This document shows, piece after piece, positions 1-8,409 of a stretch of 50,231 nucleotides of DNA. The notes below the pieces were generated by a model. The model worked only from the letters and a program-made list of their open reading frames with translations, ran no database searches and had not been told where the DNA came from. The DNA comes from Paenibacillus phocaeensis (GTDB lineage Bacteria; Bacillota; Bacilli; Paenibacillales; Paenibacillaceae). Position 1 is the first letter of the stretch; each line of letters begins with the position of its first letter. The stretch is from contig NZ_FCOQ01000018.1 of assembly GCF_900021165.1 (NCBI RefSeq), positions 911,488 through 961,718 on the forward strand, read 5' to 3'. Position numbers and translations under genes: made by a program.

Positions 1-1
1 C

Positions 2-361
2 TTCTGGGAAGGGGTTGATATCCCGGGCGAGGCGCTGACGAGCTTGGCGATCGTTCGCCTGCCGTTTCAACCGCCCAACCACCCGCTGGTGGAAGCCAAG
101 AGTGAACGACTGCAGCGGGAGAAGAAGAATCCGTTCATGAAGTTGTCCGTCCCGCAGGCGGTGATCCGCTTCAAGCAGGGCTTCGGACGGCTCGTTCGCT
201 CGTCGCAAGACCGCGGCATTGTGATCGTCTATGATACCCGTATTCTGGAATCCTACTACGGGAAGTATTTCTTATATTCTTTGCCCGGACCGAAGATGGA
301 GCATATGCCAATGAATCAAATGGTACCGCGCATCTCGGAATGGTTGAATCCGGAAGCGTAA
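2..361 (+). CDS. dinG: DinG-family ATP-dependent helicase, C-terminal fragment
   Basis: This is the last 119 codons of a gene that starts before the window; the frame is open from base 2. The fragment contains helicase motifs V and VI of the XPD/DinG superfamily-2 family: FWEGVDIPG near the edge and QGFGRLVRSSQDRG about 60 codons from the end, where the arginines form the ATP-binding finger. The family unwinds DNA 5'-3', and in Bacillus DinG also carries a nuclease domain, which would lie outside this window. In B. subtilis dinG sits close to ypmB, asnS and dnaD, which agrees with the genes that follow here. The TTG at 44 is internal and is not a start. Confidence 0.88.
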   Translation, partial: FWEGVDIPGEALTSLAIVRLPFQPPNHPLVEAKSERLQREKKNPFMKLSVPQAVIRFKQGFGRLVRSSQDRGIVIVYDTRILESYYGKYFLYSLPGPKMEHMPMNQMVPRISEWLNPEA

Positions 362-405
362 ATTCGCTTCATGGATCGCACTTGAATGATTAGGGGGAAC
401 GAAGG

Positions 406-1056
406 ATGAAATCAGAAAAAATTTCAGACGCGGTCGTCCGCAGACTACCGGTATACCTGCGCTTCTTGAACGAACTCAGCCGCCGGGAGGTCCCGACGGT
501 GTCCTCTCAGGAGCTGGGCCAGAAGCTGGACCTGAATCCTGCGCAGATTCGCAAGGATTTGGCGTATTTCGGTGATTTTGGCCGGAAGGGAATCGGGTAT
601 GACGTCGCTTATTTGATCGAGAAAATCCAGCAAATTCTCAATCTCGATCAGCAGATTAACGTCGCGTTGGTCGGTGCCGGTAACTTGGGTCAAGCTCTTT
701 CCAATTATAATGCTTACTTGAAGGATAATATGAAAATCGTTGCCGTGTTCGACGCATCGCCCGCGAAGATCGGCACTCAGATCAACAACATTACGATTCA
801 GCCGATCGAAGAGCTGGTGGATACGGTTCGGGCGAAGAATATCCGCATCGGGATTATTACGGTGCCGGACACCGAAGCCCAGCGTGTAGCAGACGAGCTG
901 GTGGCCGCCGGGATCGGAGCCATCCTGAACTTTGCGCCGACGATTCTGAAGGTTCCGCCGGAAGTGCGGATTCACGCCGCCGATTTCACTACAGATCTGC
1001 TGAGCTTGGCTTATTATCTAGAGAACGGAAAGGAACAAGCCTCGTATGAGTCGTAA
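406..1056 (+). CDS. rex: Redox-sensing transcriptional repressor Rex
   Basis: A 216-residue protein of normal Rex length. Residues about 1-80 form the winged-helix DNA-binding domain (SSQELGQKLDL, QIRKDLAYFGDFGRKG), and a Rossmann NAD(H)-binding domain follows with VALVGAGNLG at 86-95. Rex family proteins sense the NADH/NAD+ ratio and repress fermentation and respiration genes when NAD+ is high. The ATG follows a good purine-rich ribosome site (GGGGGAACGAAGG). Its last 11 bases overlap the next gene, so the two are probably translated together. Fermentation-type genes (hbd, ackA) lie 5 kb away, but I saw no Rex-type TTGTGA-N6-TCACAA box in front of them. Confidence 0.96.
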   Translation: MKSEKISDAVVRRLPVYLRFLNELSRREVPTVSSQELGQKLDLNPAQIRKDLAYFGDFGRKGIGYDVAYLIEKIQQILNLDQQINVALVGAGNLGQALSNYNAYLKDNMKIVAVFDASPAKIGTQINNITIQPIEELVDTVRAKNIRIGIITVPDTEAQRVADELVAAGIGAILNFAPTILKVPPEVRIHAADFTTDLLSLAYYLENGKEQASYES

Positions 1057-2344
1057 ATGGTTGATCAAGAACGGAACGTTTGCCGTCCTGGAGAAGGAAC
1101 GTCCCGTGATTCAGGGATATATGCTCGTTGAAGGCGACTCGATCACCTATATAGGCGAAGAGCGGCCTGAAGGGGTCGAAGGTGCCGAGACGTTTGACGG
1201 CAAGGGTTTGTTATTTCTCCCGGGGCTGATCAATACCCATGGGCATGCGGCAATGTCGCTGCTGCGCGGCTATGGGGATGATATGGTGTTGCAAACGTGG
1301 CTGCAGGAGAAAATGTGGCCGATGGAAGCCAAGTTTACAGCGGCTGATGTCTACGCCGGAACCGCGTTGTCTGTACTGGAAATGCTCAAGGGCGGGACAA
1401 CGACGTTCCTGGATATGTACGATCACATGGATGAAGTAGCCAAGGTCGTCGAGGAGTCCGGCATTCGCGCGGTGCTGATGCGCGGGGCGATCGGACTGTG
1501 CTCGCCGGAAGAGCAGGATCAGAAGCTGAAGGAAGCGATCGCGTTTGCCCGGAATTGGCACGGCAAGGCGGAAGGCCGAATTACGACGATGATGTCGCCG
1601 CACGCCCCGTACACCTGTCCGCCGGCCTTTATCGAGAAATTCGTGCAAGCCGCACATGATCTCGATTTGCCGATGCATACGCATATGTCGGAGACGCGCG
1701 CCGAAGTGGAGCAGAACGTGAATGATTACGGCGTTCGTCCGGTAGAGCATCTGCGGAAGCTGGGGGTATTCTCCCGGCCGACGCTGCTGGCCCATGCCGT
1801 CCATTTGACGGACGAGGAAATCGACGTGTTGGCGGAGTATGGCGTGACGATCTCGCATAACCCTGGCAGCAATCTGAAGCTGGCCAGCGGCGTAGCCCGC
1901 GTACCGGAGCTCCTGAAGAAAGGCGTAGTTGTCTCGCTTGGGACGGATGGTGCCGCCAGCAACAACAATCTCGACATGCTGGAAGAGATCCGATTGGCTG
2001 CGTTGATTCACAAAGGCGTATCCGGCGATCCCACGGCCGTGCCTGCACTGGAAGCGCTCAAGATGGGGACGGAGTATGGCGCGAAGTCGGTCTTTTTACC
2101 CAATACGGGGAAGCTTGCCGCCGGTATGAAGGCGGATTTCATCGCTCTGAATACGGAGCAGGCTCATTTCCTGCCGAGAACGGATTTCATCTCGCACACC
2201 GTGTATTCCGCGGGACCGAAGGATGTGGAGCACGTATGGGTGAACGGGAAGCAGGTTGTCAAACACGGAATCTGCCTGACGCTGGATGAAGAGCGCATTC
2301 GGCATGACGCCCAAGCGGCTTTCGAAGGATTGCTGGCACGGTAA
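1046..2344 (+). CDS. mtaD: 5-methylthioadenosine/S-adenosylhomocysteine deaminase (amidohydrolase)
   Basis: A 432-residue metal-dependent hydrolase of the amidohydrolase superfamily. The metal-binding HxH is at 65-67 (NTHGH), with HTHMSET in the middle and SLGTDGAASNNNLDM further on holding the catalytic Asp. This is the pattern of the MtaD/SsnA/TRZ family, which deaminates 5-methylthioadenosine and S-adenosylhomocysteine to inosine derivatives. It overlaps rex by 11 bases. Two other genes with possible methionine-salvage links (mtnB-like at 27.2 kb and an omega-amidase-like gene at 31.7 kb) occur in the window but are not adjacent. Substrate is inferred from family; other amidohydrolase substrates are possible. 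Confidence 0.88.
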   Translation: MSRKWLIKNGTFAVLEKERPVIQGYMLVEGDSITYIGEERPEGVEGAETFDGKGLLFLPGLINTHGHAAMSLLRGYGDDMVLQTWLQEKMWPMEAKFTAADVYAGTALSVLEMLKGGTTTFLDMYDHMDEVAKVVEESGIRAVLMRGAIGLCSPEEQDQKLKEAIAFARNWHGKAEGRITTMMSPHAPYTCPPAFIEKFVQAAHDLDLPMHTHMSETRAEVEQNVNDYGVRPVEHLRKLGVFSRPTLLAHAVHLTDEEIDVLAEYGVTISHNPGSNLKLASGVARVPELLKKGVVVSLGTDGAASNNNLDMLEEIRLAALIHKGVSGDPTAVPALEALKMGTEYGAKSVFLPNTGKLAAGMKADFIALNTEQAHFLPRTDFISHTVYSAGPKDVEHVWVNGKQVVKHGICLTLDEERIRHDAQAAFEGLLAR

Positions 2345-2371
2345 TACGCGCTTACAGGAAGGAAGAGAAGG

Positions 2372-2857
2372 TTGAGGAAGCGAACCCAATGGATCCTGCT
2401 GTCTATCGTGATCCTGTTGATTGTGCTCCTGGGTCTCCATCGATTTTATCTATACATTCATGAAGATACATGGAGAGCCGAAAGAGCGGCCATTCAGCAG
2501 GCAAAGCAGGAGACGGACCTGGTCCGGGGCGATAAGGTATGGAAGTCGGTATGGGATGAAGTCACCTGGGTCGTGCAAGGGGAGGACGAATCCGGCCGTG
2601 AAATGATAGTTTGGCTCCAGGATGGACAAGATCCTGAGGTGCGCTTGTTGTCCGACGGGAAGTCCGAAAGTCAAATCCGTGCGATCATCAAGCAAACCTT
2701 GCCGGACATCCGGGTTGTTCGGCTGCTCCCGGGAATTTATAATAACCAGCTGGTTTGGCAACTGTTCTACAAACAGAAGGACCATCATTATTACCGGTTC
2801 TTCAGCTTTACAACCGGAGAGTCTTTGCCGGAAGTGTTTACCCTGCCGAATCGCTGA
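2372..2857 (+). CDS. TseB/YpmB-like membrane-anchored DUF5590 protein
   Basis: A 161-residue protein with an N-terminal transmembrane segment at about residues 7-28 (WILLSIVILLIVLLGLHRFY) and an extracellular alpha/beta domain. Length, topology and position after dinG match B. subtilis YpmB/TseB, which acts with penicillin-binding protein PBP2A in cell elongation. The start is TTG at 2372, preceded by a long purine-rich stretch (GGAAGGAAGAGAAGG). A factor-independent terminator follows. The family call rests on context, topology and a recognisable PepSY-like fold pattern rather than on catalytic motifs. Confidence 0.72.
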   Translation: MRKRTQWILLSIVILLIVLLGLHRFYLYIHEDTWRAERAAIQQAKQETDLVRGDKVWKSVWDEVTWVVQGEDESGREMIVWLQDGQDPEVRLLSDGKSESQIRAIIKQTLPDIRVVRLLPGIYNNQLVWQLFYKQKDHHYYRFFSFTTGESLPEVFTLPNR

Positions 2858-2883
2858 CGAAAAGTTAGAACGGATGCACAAAT

Positions 2884-2938
2884 AAACGGTTTCGGTGTTT
2901 AGGCAGAAGGCCTGAATGGCGAAACCGTTTTATTTTTA
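2884..2938 (+). terminator. Rho-independent terminator after the tseB-like gene
   Basis: The arms AAACGGTTTCG (2884-2894) and CGAAACCGTTT (2920-2930) are perfectly complementary, with a small inner AGGC/GCCT helix, and are followed by a T-rich tail (TATTTTT). It closes the dinG-rex-mtaD-tseB block. Confidence 0.88.
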
Positions 2939-2951
2939 AGGAGGGAGCGGC

Positions 2952-3953
2952 TTGGAGCAGTTTGATCAAGCAGGGCAAGAGGAAAGGGTATTGGATGACT
3001 TGAAGCAGGCGTTTGCCCATCACTTCTCCAGTCCAATCCGGCAGGCTATACCGATCAGAAGAGGTTGGTTGAATTACAAATGGAAAATTGACACGGATCT
3101 CGGAGACTTTGTCCTCAAGCAATACAATCAGGAGCGTTTCAAGTCCTATAAACCGGAGACTTTGCAACTGGCTTTATCGCAGCAACTGCGATTAAGCGAG
3201 CAGGGGTTTCCTTGCCCTAAGCTCCTTACGTCGAATGGAGAGCTGATGCTGGAGTCGGCGAACGGCGAGAGATTCGTTGTGATGGATTATTGTCAGGGGC
3301 AGCTTGTTCCGCCGGGACATACCAACATCCACCAAATCTATGATTTAGGCCGGATTACAGGGCAAATGCATCGGATGCTTAATGATGGAACGTTAGGTCG
3401 GAAGAGCTCCACCTTGTTTTGCCCACCGGCACGTGAGGAACGCTTAAGGCATTGGTTGGATCTTCAGGAACAAGCTCGGCAAAGCGGGGACGATCAATGG
3501 CTCGACCTCATCGAAAGGCAGCGGATGGCAACGGAGAACGTCGAGCTGGAATGTATTGAATCGATGGAACCCGGCTGGGCACATCGGGATCTTTGGATGG
3601 ATAACTTGCTGTTTGACAAGAATGCCGTAGCCGCAGTTCTGGATTTCGATCGGCTTAATTATGATTTTCCCCGACTGGATATTGCCCGTGCTGTCATGTC
3701 TTGCGCATTTCGCGATTCGTTGGATTTGTCTTTGGCTGCGGCATTTATGGAGGGATATCGACAAGAACAGCCAACCGCCACCGAAGATCGAATATTAACG
3801 CATTCCCTGCAATGGTTGTGGTACATGGAAAGCGTCTGGTGGATCCATGATCATATGGAGCTTCATAGCCCGCCTCCGGTAAGATTCGCCAAGGAGATGA
3901 ACTGGCTGGCTGAACATCTCAATGACTTGCCGGCAATGCTTGAGAATTTGTAG
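2952..3953 (+). CDS. CotS/APH-type phosphotransferase family protein
   Basis: A 333-residue protein with the protein-kinase-like fold of the aminoglycoside/choline phosphotransferase family (PF01636), of the type that includes the spore coat protein CotS. Visible features are the ATP-site Lys in FVLKQYN (K56), the catalytic loop AHRDLWMDNLL (H211, D213, N218) and the metal-binding LDFDRLN (D231-D233). The start is TTG at 2952, chosen because AAGGAGGG lies 7 bases upstream. The gene lies alone between a terminator and an AT-rich promoter region. Substrate cannot be told from sequence; spore-coat association is only a family-level possibility. Confidence 0.75.
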   Translation: MEQFDQAGQEERVLDDLKQAFAHHFSSPIRQAIPIRRGWLNYKWKIDTDLGDFVLKQYNQERFKSYKPETLQLALSQQLRLSEQGFPCPKLLTSNGELMLESANGERFVVMDYCQGQLVPPGHTNIHQIYDLGRITGQMHRMLNDGTLGRKSSTLFCPPAREERLRHWLDLQEQARQSGDDQWLDLIERQRMATENVELECIESMEPGWAHRDLWMDNLLFDKNAVAAVLDFDRLNYDFPRLDIARAVMSCAFRDSLDLSLAAAFMEGYRQEQPTATEDRILTHSLQWLWYMESVWWIHDHMELHSPPPVRFAKEMNWLAEHLNDLPAMLENL

Positions 3954-4006
3954 CATTTCGGGGTAGAACTACTAGCTTCAATTTTTAAATATCTTCACAC
4001 TTTTTT

Positions 4007-4080
4007 TCGATATTTGATATACGATGTGATATACTCTTATTTGTGGTTATGATATACGGATTGATATATCTATGGATATA
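4007..4080 (+). promoter_or_regulatory. AT-rich promoter region with repeated TGATATAC motifs
   Basis: TGATATAC occurs at 4015-4022, 4027-4034 and 4050-4057, with variants TGATATAT at 4062-4069 and TGGATATA at 4073-4080. The intervals are 12, 23, 12 and 11 bases, close to multiples of one helical turn. An extended -10 (TGATATACT, 4027-4035) with a weak -35 (TCGATA, 4007-4012; 17-base spacer) can be drawn. The region lies directly in front of the two-gene FtsH-like operon and could be an array of operator sites. Confidence 0.45.
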
Positions 4081-4103
4081 ACTATAAATAAGGGGGACAT
4101 CAC

Positions 4104-4637
4104 GTGAAACTGCGTATTGGACCAATAGCTGCAAGCATCGTCATTTCCGCCGTCGTGTTGTTTGGTGGATGGTTCCTATATCGGCAGTGGGCGATTGAGC
4201 GTCCGCTGGAGAATATTGTAAAAAGTGTAGAGGGTGTAAATCAAGTCGAGATGGAGGTCAAGCCCGACGAATTGGCGCTGAAGTTGAGTTTGCAGCCAGG
4301 AACGGATCTGGGAGCCTTAGTCCGGCAGATCGAACAGGAAGGGAAAGAGCATATCGGAAACCGTATGTTAAAGCTGGATGTAGAGGATCATTCGTCCCCT
4401 GCGCTCGACCAGTTGTGGGAGAATGCGATGTTTACCATCGCCCAAGCGATGGAGAACAAACAATACACGCAAATCACCGCCGCTCTGGAGCAAATGGAGC
4501 AAGAAAACAGCAAGCTGAAGGCTAGGGCGGAAATGGATGACAAGAACGTTTATATCACGTTAACGGACGGACAATACAGCAAATTTGTGATTTTGCCGCG
4601 TACGCCGGAACGACTGGGGGCATGGCCGAATGCGTAA
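4104..4637 (+). CDS. Small single-pass membrane protein paired with an FtsH-like protease
   Basis: A 177-residue protein of unrecognised family. It has one transmembrane segment at about residues 7-27 and then some 150 mostly polar residues predicted to face outside, including a Glu/Gln/Lys-rich helical stretch (about 108-145, AALEQMEQENSKLKARAE). The ribosome site AAGGGGGAC precedes the ATG. Its final 8 bases overlap the start of the FtsH-like gene, which implies coupled translation and joint function. Canonical FtsH carries an extracytoplasmic domain between its two membrane helices that the downstream protein lacks, so this protein may supply that part in trans or act as an adaptor. This is inference. 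Confidence 0.7.
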   Translation: MKLRIGPIAASIVISAVVLFGGWFLYRQWAIERPLENIVKSVEGVNQVEMEVKPDELALKLSLQPGTDLGALVRQIEQEGKEHIGNRMLKLDVEDHSSPALDQLWENAMFTIAQAMENKQYTQITAALEQMEQENSKLKARAEMDDKNVYITLTDGQYSKFVILPRTPERLGAWPNA

Positions 4638-6135
4638 ATGGATGATTGAAGCGGCTATCGGGTTTATTCCGGTCCTGATCGTATTCTTGGCGGTAACCGG
4701 CGTCAATGTTGTCCCGCTTGTGATTGCGATGGTGCTGTTTGGCGCCTTGTTTGCCGCTATTAAAATGCGCGGCGGCGGCATCACGATTGGAGCCGCTCAG
4801 GATCGGAAACGCAAGAAGCGTGGGCCGGCGAAGCTGACCTTCGAGCAGATCGGCGGACAAGAGAGCGCGAAGCAGGAGCTTCAGGAAGCGCTGGATTTTA
4901 TGGTGCGTCAAGAGGAGATCAGCAAGTTTGGTATCCGGCCAATCAAAGGTATTTTGTTGACAGGCCCTCCGGGGACGGGGAAGACGCTGCTCGCCAAAGC
5001 GGCGGCGCATTACACGAACGCCGTGTTCGTCGCGGCTTCGGGCAGCGAATTTGTTGAAATGTATGTGGGCGTAGGGGCAAGCCGGATTCGCGATTTGTTT
5101 CAAGAAGCCAGAACCCGTGCTGCCAAAGAGAATAAGGAAAATGCCGTCATCTTCATCGACGAGATCGAAGTGATCGGCGGGAAAAGAGAAGGCGGACAAC
5201 AGCGCGAATACGATCAAACGTTAAACCAGCTGCTCACGGAGATGGACGGGATTTACTCCTCCGACACGCCGCGGATCCTGCTGATCGCCGCGACCAACCG
5301 CAAGGAGATGCTGGACAGCGCTTTGCTGCGCCCCGGCCGGTTTGACCGCCATATCCAGGTGGATCTGCCGGACAAGAAAGGACGCCGTCATATCCTCGAG
5401 CTGCATGCGAGCAATAAACCGCTGCAGGAAAGCGTCAATTTGGACAAGATCGCGGAGGAATCATACGGCTTCTCCGGCGCGCAGTTGGAGAGTGTGATGA
5501 ATGAAGCGGCGATTTACGCGATGCGCGATGGGATGGATCAAATCACGCAAGGGCATTTATCCATGGCGATCGACAAAGTGCTGATGGGAGAGAAAACCGA
5601 TCGTCAGGCTGCGGAAGAAGAGAAACGTCGCGTCGCTATACATGAGCTTGGCCATGCGATTGCTGCGGAGGTCGTTGCTCCGGGCAGCGTGAGCCAGGTG
5701 GCGCTCAGTCCACGCGGCAGGGCGCTGGGGTATGTCCGGCACAATCCGCAGGATGAGAAGTATCTGTACACGAAATCGTATTTGGAAGGCCAGATCATGA
5801 TCGCCTTGGCCGGGGCAGCCGCGGAAGAAATCTATTACGGCGGACGCAGTACCGGCTCGAGTAACGATTTTGAACAGGCGCTGAAAATTGTGCACACGAT
5901 GATGACGTCCGGCTTGACCTCGCTTGGCATTGTCAATATGGACATGGTCACCACAGAAGTGTTGATGAACGAAAACACACGGATTTTGGAGGATCTTTCC
6001 GCGAAAACAAAGGAAATGCTGCAACAGCATTCCGCCGTTTTCGACACCTCCCTTGAGATCTTATTAAAAGAAGAGCGCCTTTCCGGCGAGCAATTCCGTT
6101 GTCAATTTCGTGACAGCGTCCATTTACCGGCATAA
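4630..6135 (+). CDS. FtsH-like AAA+ membrane zinc metalloprotease, short form
   Basis: A 501-residue protein. Two hydrophobic helices (about 8-22 and 27-44) are separated by only a few residues. The AAA+ domain has Walker A GPPGTGKT (112-119), Walker B VIFIDE (173-178) and the second region of homology LRPGRFDR (233-240). The M41 zinc protease domain has HELGH at 338-342 and the third ligand Asp413 in SNDFEQA. All catalytic residues needed for ATP-driven proteolysis appear present. Classical FtsH is about 600-700 residues, with an extracytoplasmic domain of roughly 70-80 residues and a longer tail; both are reduced here. The housekeeping FtsH is presumably encoded elsewhere, so this is probably a specialised paralogue acting with the overlapping upstream gene. 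Confidence 0.9.
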   Translation: MRKWMIEAAIGFIPVLIVFLAVTGVNVVPLVIAMVLFGALFAAIKMRGGGITIGAAQDRKRKKRGPAKLTFEQIGGQESAKQELQEALDFMVRQEEISKFGIRPIKGILLTGPPGTGKTLLAKAAAHYTNAVFVAASGSEFVEMYVGVGASRIRDLFQEARTRAAKENKENAVIFIDEIEVIGGKREGGQQREYDQTLNQLLTEMDGIYSSDTPRILLIAATNRKEMLDSALLRPGRFDRHIQVDLPDKKGRRHILELHASNKPLQESVNLDKIAEESYGFSGAQLESVMNEAAIYAMRDGMDQITQGHLSMAIDKVLMGEKTDRQAAEEEKRRVAIHELGHAIAAEVVAPGSVSQVALSPRGRALGYVRHNPQDEKYLYTKSYLEGQIMIALAGAAAEEIYYGGRSTGSSNDFEQALKIVHTMMTSGLTSLGIVNMDMVTTEVLMNENTRILEDLSAKTKEMLQQHSAVFDTSLEILLKEERLSGEQFRCQFRDSVHLPA

Positions 6136-6160
6136 TTCATGATGCCGGTTATTTTTTTTT
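6126..6160 (+). terminator. Terminator overlapping the end of the FtsH-like gene
   Basis: The arms ACCGGCAT (6126-6133) and ATGCCGGT (6142-6149) are followed by TATTTTTTTTT. The left arm includes most of the stop codon of the protease gene. Confidence 0.88.
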
Positions 6161-6186
6161 ACTTTTTCTTCGTGCTAAGATATTAT
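6158..6186 (+). promoter_or_regulatory. Candidate sigma-A promoter for hbd-ackA
   Basis: TTTACT (6158-6163) and TATTAT (6181-6186) are separated by 17 bases and match the -35 and -10 consensus at 4/6 and 5/6 positions. It lies just past the upstream terminator and about 87 bases before the hbd start. Confidence 0.5.
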
Positions 6187-6272
6187 TATATGTTGGGTGT
6201 CAGAAGATGTATGATTCGACATCTGGGAAACCATATTATGTACAGACGATGAAAGGATGGAGCGAGAGGACC

Positions 6273-7145
6273 ATGAACTACAAAAGAATTGGTGTCATCG
6301 GCGGCGGCACGATGGGTCAGGGCATCAGCGAAATGCTGGCGGCTAAAGGGCTTGACGTGCTGCTCGTGGAGGAGACGGCCGATAGATTGGATCATGCCTA
6401 CAGCATGATTGAGACGAGTCTGGATAAACAGCTCGAGAAATGGGCGATCACGAAAGCGGAGAAGAAATTGATCTTATCCCGTATTCATAAAGTAACTCAT
6501 TTTGCCGAACTCGGAACCTGCGATATGGTGATCGAGACCATTTCGGAAGATTTGAATGCCAAGAAAGAGGTATTCCTGCAGCTGGATCAGGTTTGTCCCA
6601 GCAATATTATTTTGGCCAGCAATACTTCGACGCTGAGTTTGACCGAGATTGCCGGAGGCACGAAATATCCGGAACGCGTGATTGGCATGCACTTCATTTA
6701 TCCCGTCGCCAAAATTAATCTGGTGGAAATTATCCGCGGGCTCAAAACTTCGGATACAACGTTCGAAGAGACGAAACGGTTTGTGGAAGAGGTTGTGGAG
6801 AAACGCGGCATCATGGTTTACGAATCCCCGGGCTTTGTTACTTCCCGGATTATTTGCGTTATGATCAATGAAGCGCTGCATGTGCTTGGCGAAGGCGTTG
6901 CATCCGCGGAAGAGATCGATGAAGCGATGCGCATGGGCTACCAGTTCCAATACGGACCGCTTGAGATGGCTGACCGCTTTGGTCTGGATTCCGTGCTGGC
7001 TGCGTTGGAACGCATGTTCCGCGAATTTGGCGAACTGAAATACCGTCCTTCCTTCGTGCTTAAGAAAATGGTTCGCGCCGGCAGTTTAGGTGTTAAAACG
7101 GGCGAAGGCTTCTTTAAATACGATAAGGACGGTGACCGACTGTGA
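6273..7145 (+). CDS. 3-hydroxyacyl-CoA (3-hydroxybutyryl-CoA) dehydrogenase family protein
   Basis: A 290-residue protein starting at ATG 6273, preceded by GGAGCGAGAGG; an upstream in-frame ATG at 6207 lacks a comparable ribosome site. The N-terminal Rossmann motif GVIGGGTMGQG (7-17) binds NAD(H). The family residues Ser119 (NTST), His140 (GMHF) and Glu152 (LVEII) are present. The usual catalytic-site Asn in the GF(V/I)xNR motif is Ser191 here (GFVTSR), and the usual Asn of HF(F)NP is Tyr143. It may therefore act on a substrate other than 3-hydroxybutyryl-CoA, or work more slowly. Its stop overlaps the GTG of ackA by 4 bases (GTGA), linking it to acyl-phosphate metabolism. Confidence 0.82.
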   Translation: MNYKRIGVIGGGTMGQGISEMLAAKGLDVLLVEETADRLDHAYSMIETSLDKQLEKWAITKAEKKLILSRIHKVTHFAELGTCDMVIETISEDLNAKKEVFLQLDQVCPSNIILASNTSTLSLTEIAGGTKYPERVIGMHFIYPVAKINLVEIIRGLKTSDTTFEETKRFVEEVVEKRGIMVYESPGFVTSRIICVMINEALHVLGEGVASAEEIDEAMRMGYQFQYGPLEMADRFGLDSVLAALERMFREFGELKYRPSFVLKKMVRAGSLGVKTGEGFFKYDKDGDRL

Positions 7146-8347
7146 AAATTCTAGTCATTAACGCAGGGAGCTCCTCGCTCAAATATCAGCTCTACAACAT
7201 GGAAGATGAATCCGTTATGGCCAAAGGGCTTGTTGAACGGATTGGCATGGATTCCTCCATTTTGACCCATAAGCCAACAGGCAAAGAGGAAGTCACCGAA
7301 GTCAGCGACATTCTGGAACACACGACAGCGATGCGCAAAGTGCTGGATAAGCTCATGGACAAAGAGCATGGGGTTCTTCGCTCCATCAATGAGATCGATG
7401 CGGTAGGCCATCGCGTCGTCCATGGCGGCGAGGCCTTCAAGAATTCGGCGCTGATTACCGCGGAGGTTAAAGCGGAAATTCGCCGTCTCTACGACCTGGC
7501 GCCTCTCCACAACCCGCCAAGCATGATGGGGATTACAGCGGCTGAAGCCAATCTGCCGAATGTGCCGCATACGGTCGTCTTCGATACGGCGTTCCACCAA
7601 ACGATGCCGGAGAAGGCTTATCTGTACGCGATTCCGCAAGTGCTTTACAAGAAGCATAAGGTTCGCCGTTACGGGTTCCATGGAACTTCGCATGATTATG
7701 TAAGCAAGACGGCCGCCAAATTTCTGAATCGTCCGCTGGAAGAGCTCAAGATCATTACTTGCCATATTGGCAATGGCGCCAGCTTGACAGCTGTTCAGGG
7801 AGGCGTATCGGTCGATACTTCCATGGGGATGACACCGCTGGAAGGTTTGATTATGGGAACGCGAAGCGGTGATCTGGATCCGGCAATCGTTCCGTTTGTC
7901 ATGAACAAAGAAGAACTGACCATCAATGAAGTGAACCTGATGCTGAACAAGCACAGCGGATTGCTGGCTATTTCCGGGACCAGCAGCGATATGCGCGACA
8001 TTACGGACGGCTGGGAAGCCGGCAAGCCGAATGAAACGCTGGCGTTCGAAATGTACGAATACCGTCTGCGGAAATATATCGGCGCTTATGCGGCAGCCAT
8101 GAACGGCGTGGATGTGATCGTCTTCACAGCCGGTGTGGGCGAGAACTCCTCCATCGTACGGGAGAACGTATGTAAGAACCTGACTTACCTGGGCATTGAA
8201 CTGGACAAGGAATTGAATAAAGTGCGCTCCGGGGATCCGCGGCGGATTTCGACGGCCAATTCGAAGGTGGAGGTTCTGGTTGTTCCAACCAACGAGGAAT
8301 TGGTGATTGCCCGCGATACGTTGCGTATCGTGCAGGAAATGAAGTAA
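7142..8347 (+). CDS. ackA: Acetate kinase
   Basis: A 401-residue enzyme interconverting acetate + ATP and acetyl phosphate. The full signature set is present: NAGSSSLKY at 7-15 (Asn7), HRVVHGGE with Arg91, VFDTAFH with Asp148, YGFHGTSH with His180, CHIGNGAS, and MGTRSGDLDPA with Arg241. The GTG start overlaps the hbd stop codon (GTGA), so the two genes form a translationally coupled pair. Butyrate kinases are shorter and differ in these motifs, so acetate (possibly propionate) is the likely substrate. Confidence 0.96.
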   Translation: MKILVINAGSSSLKYQLYNMEDESVMAKGLVERIGMDSSILTHKPTGKEEVTEVSDILEHTTAMRKVLDKLMDKEHGVLRSINEIDAVGHRVVHGGEAFKNSALITAEVKAEIRRLYDLAPLHNPPSMMGITAAEANLPNVPHTVVFDTAFHQTMPEKAYLYAIPQVLYKKHKVRRYGFHGTSHDYVSKTAAKFLNRPLEELKIITCHIGNGASLTAVQGGVSVDTSMGMTPLEGLIMGTRSGDLDPAIVPFVMNKEELTINEVNLMLNKHSGLLAISGTSSDMRDITDGWEAGKPNETLAFEMYEYRLRKYIGAYAAAMNGVDVIVFTAGVGENSSIVRENVCKNLTYLGIELDKELNKVRSGDPRRISTANSKVEVLVVPTNEELVIARDTLRIVQEMK

Positions 8348-8409
8348 GACACGGCGAAATAAAACCTTAAGGTTACTACTATCGTTATCGTTAGAGGAGA
8401 GATAAAGGC

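Noticed and set aside
6136..6272. Rex operator before hbd-ackA
   Set aside because: rex is close by and the genes are fermentative, but no TTGTGA-N6-TCACAA-like dyad exists in the leader.
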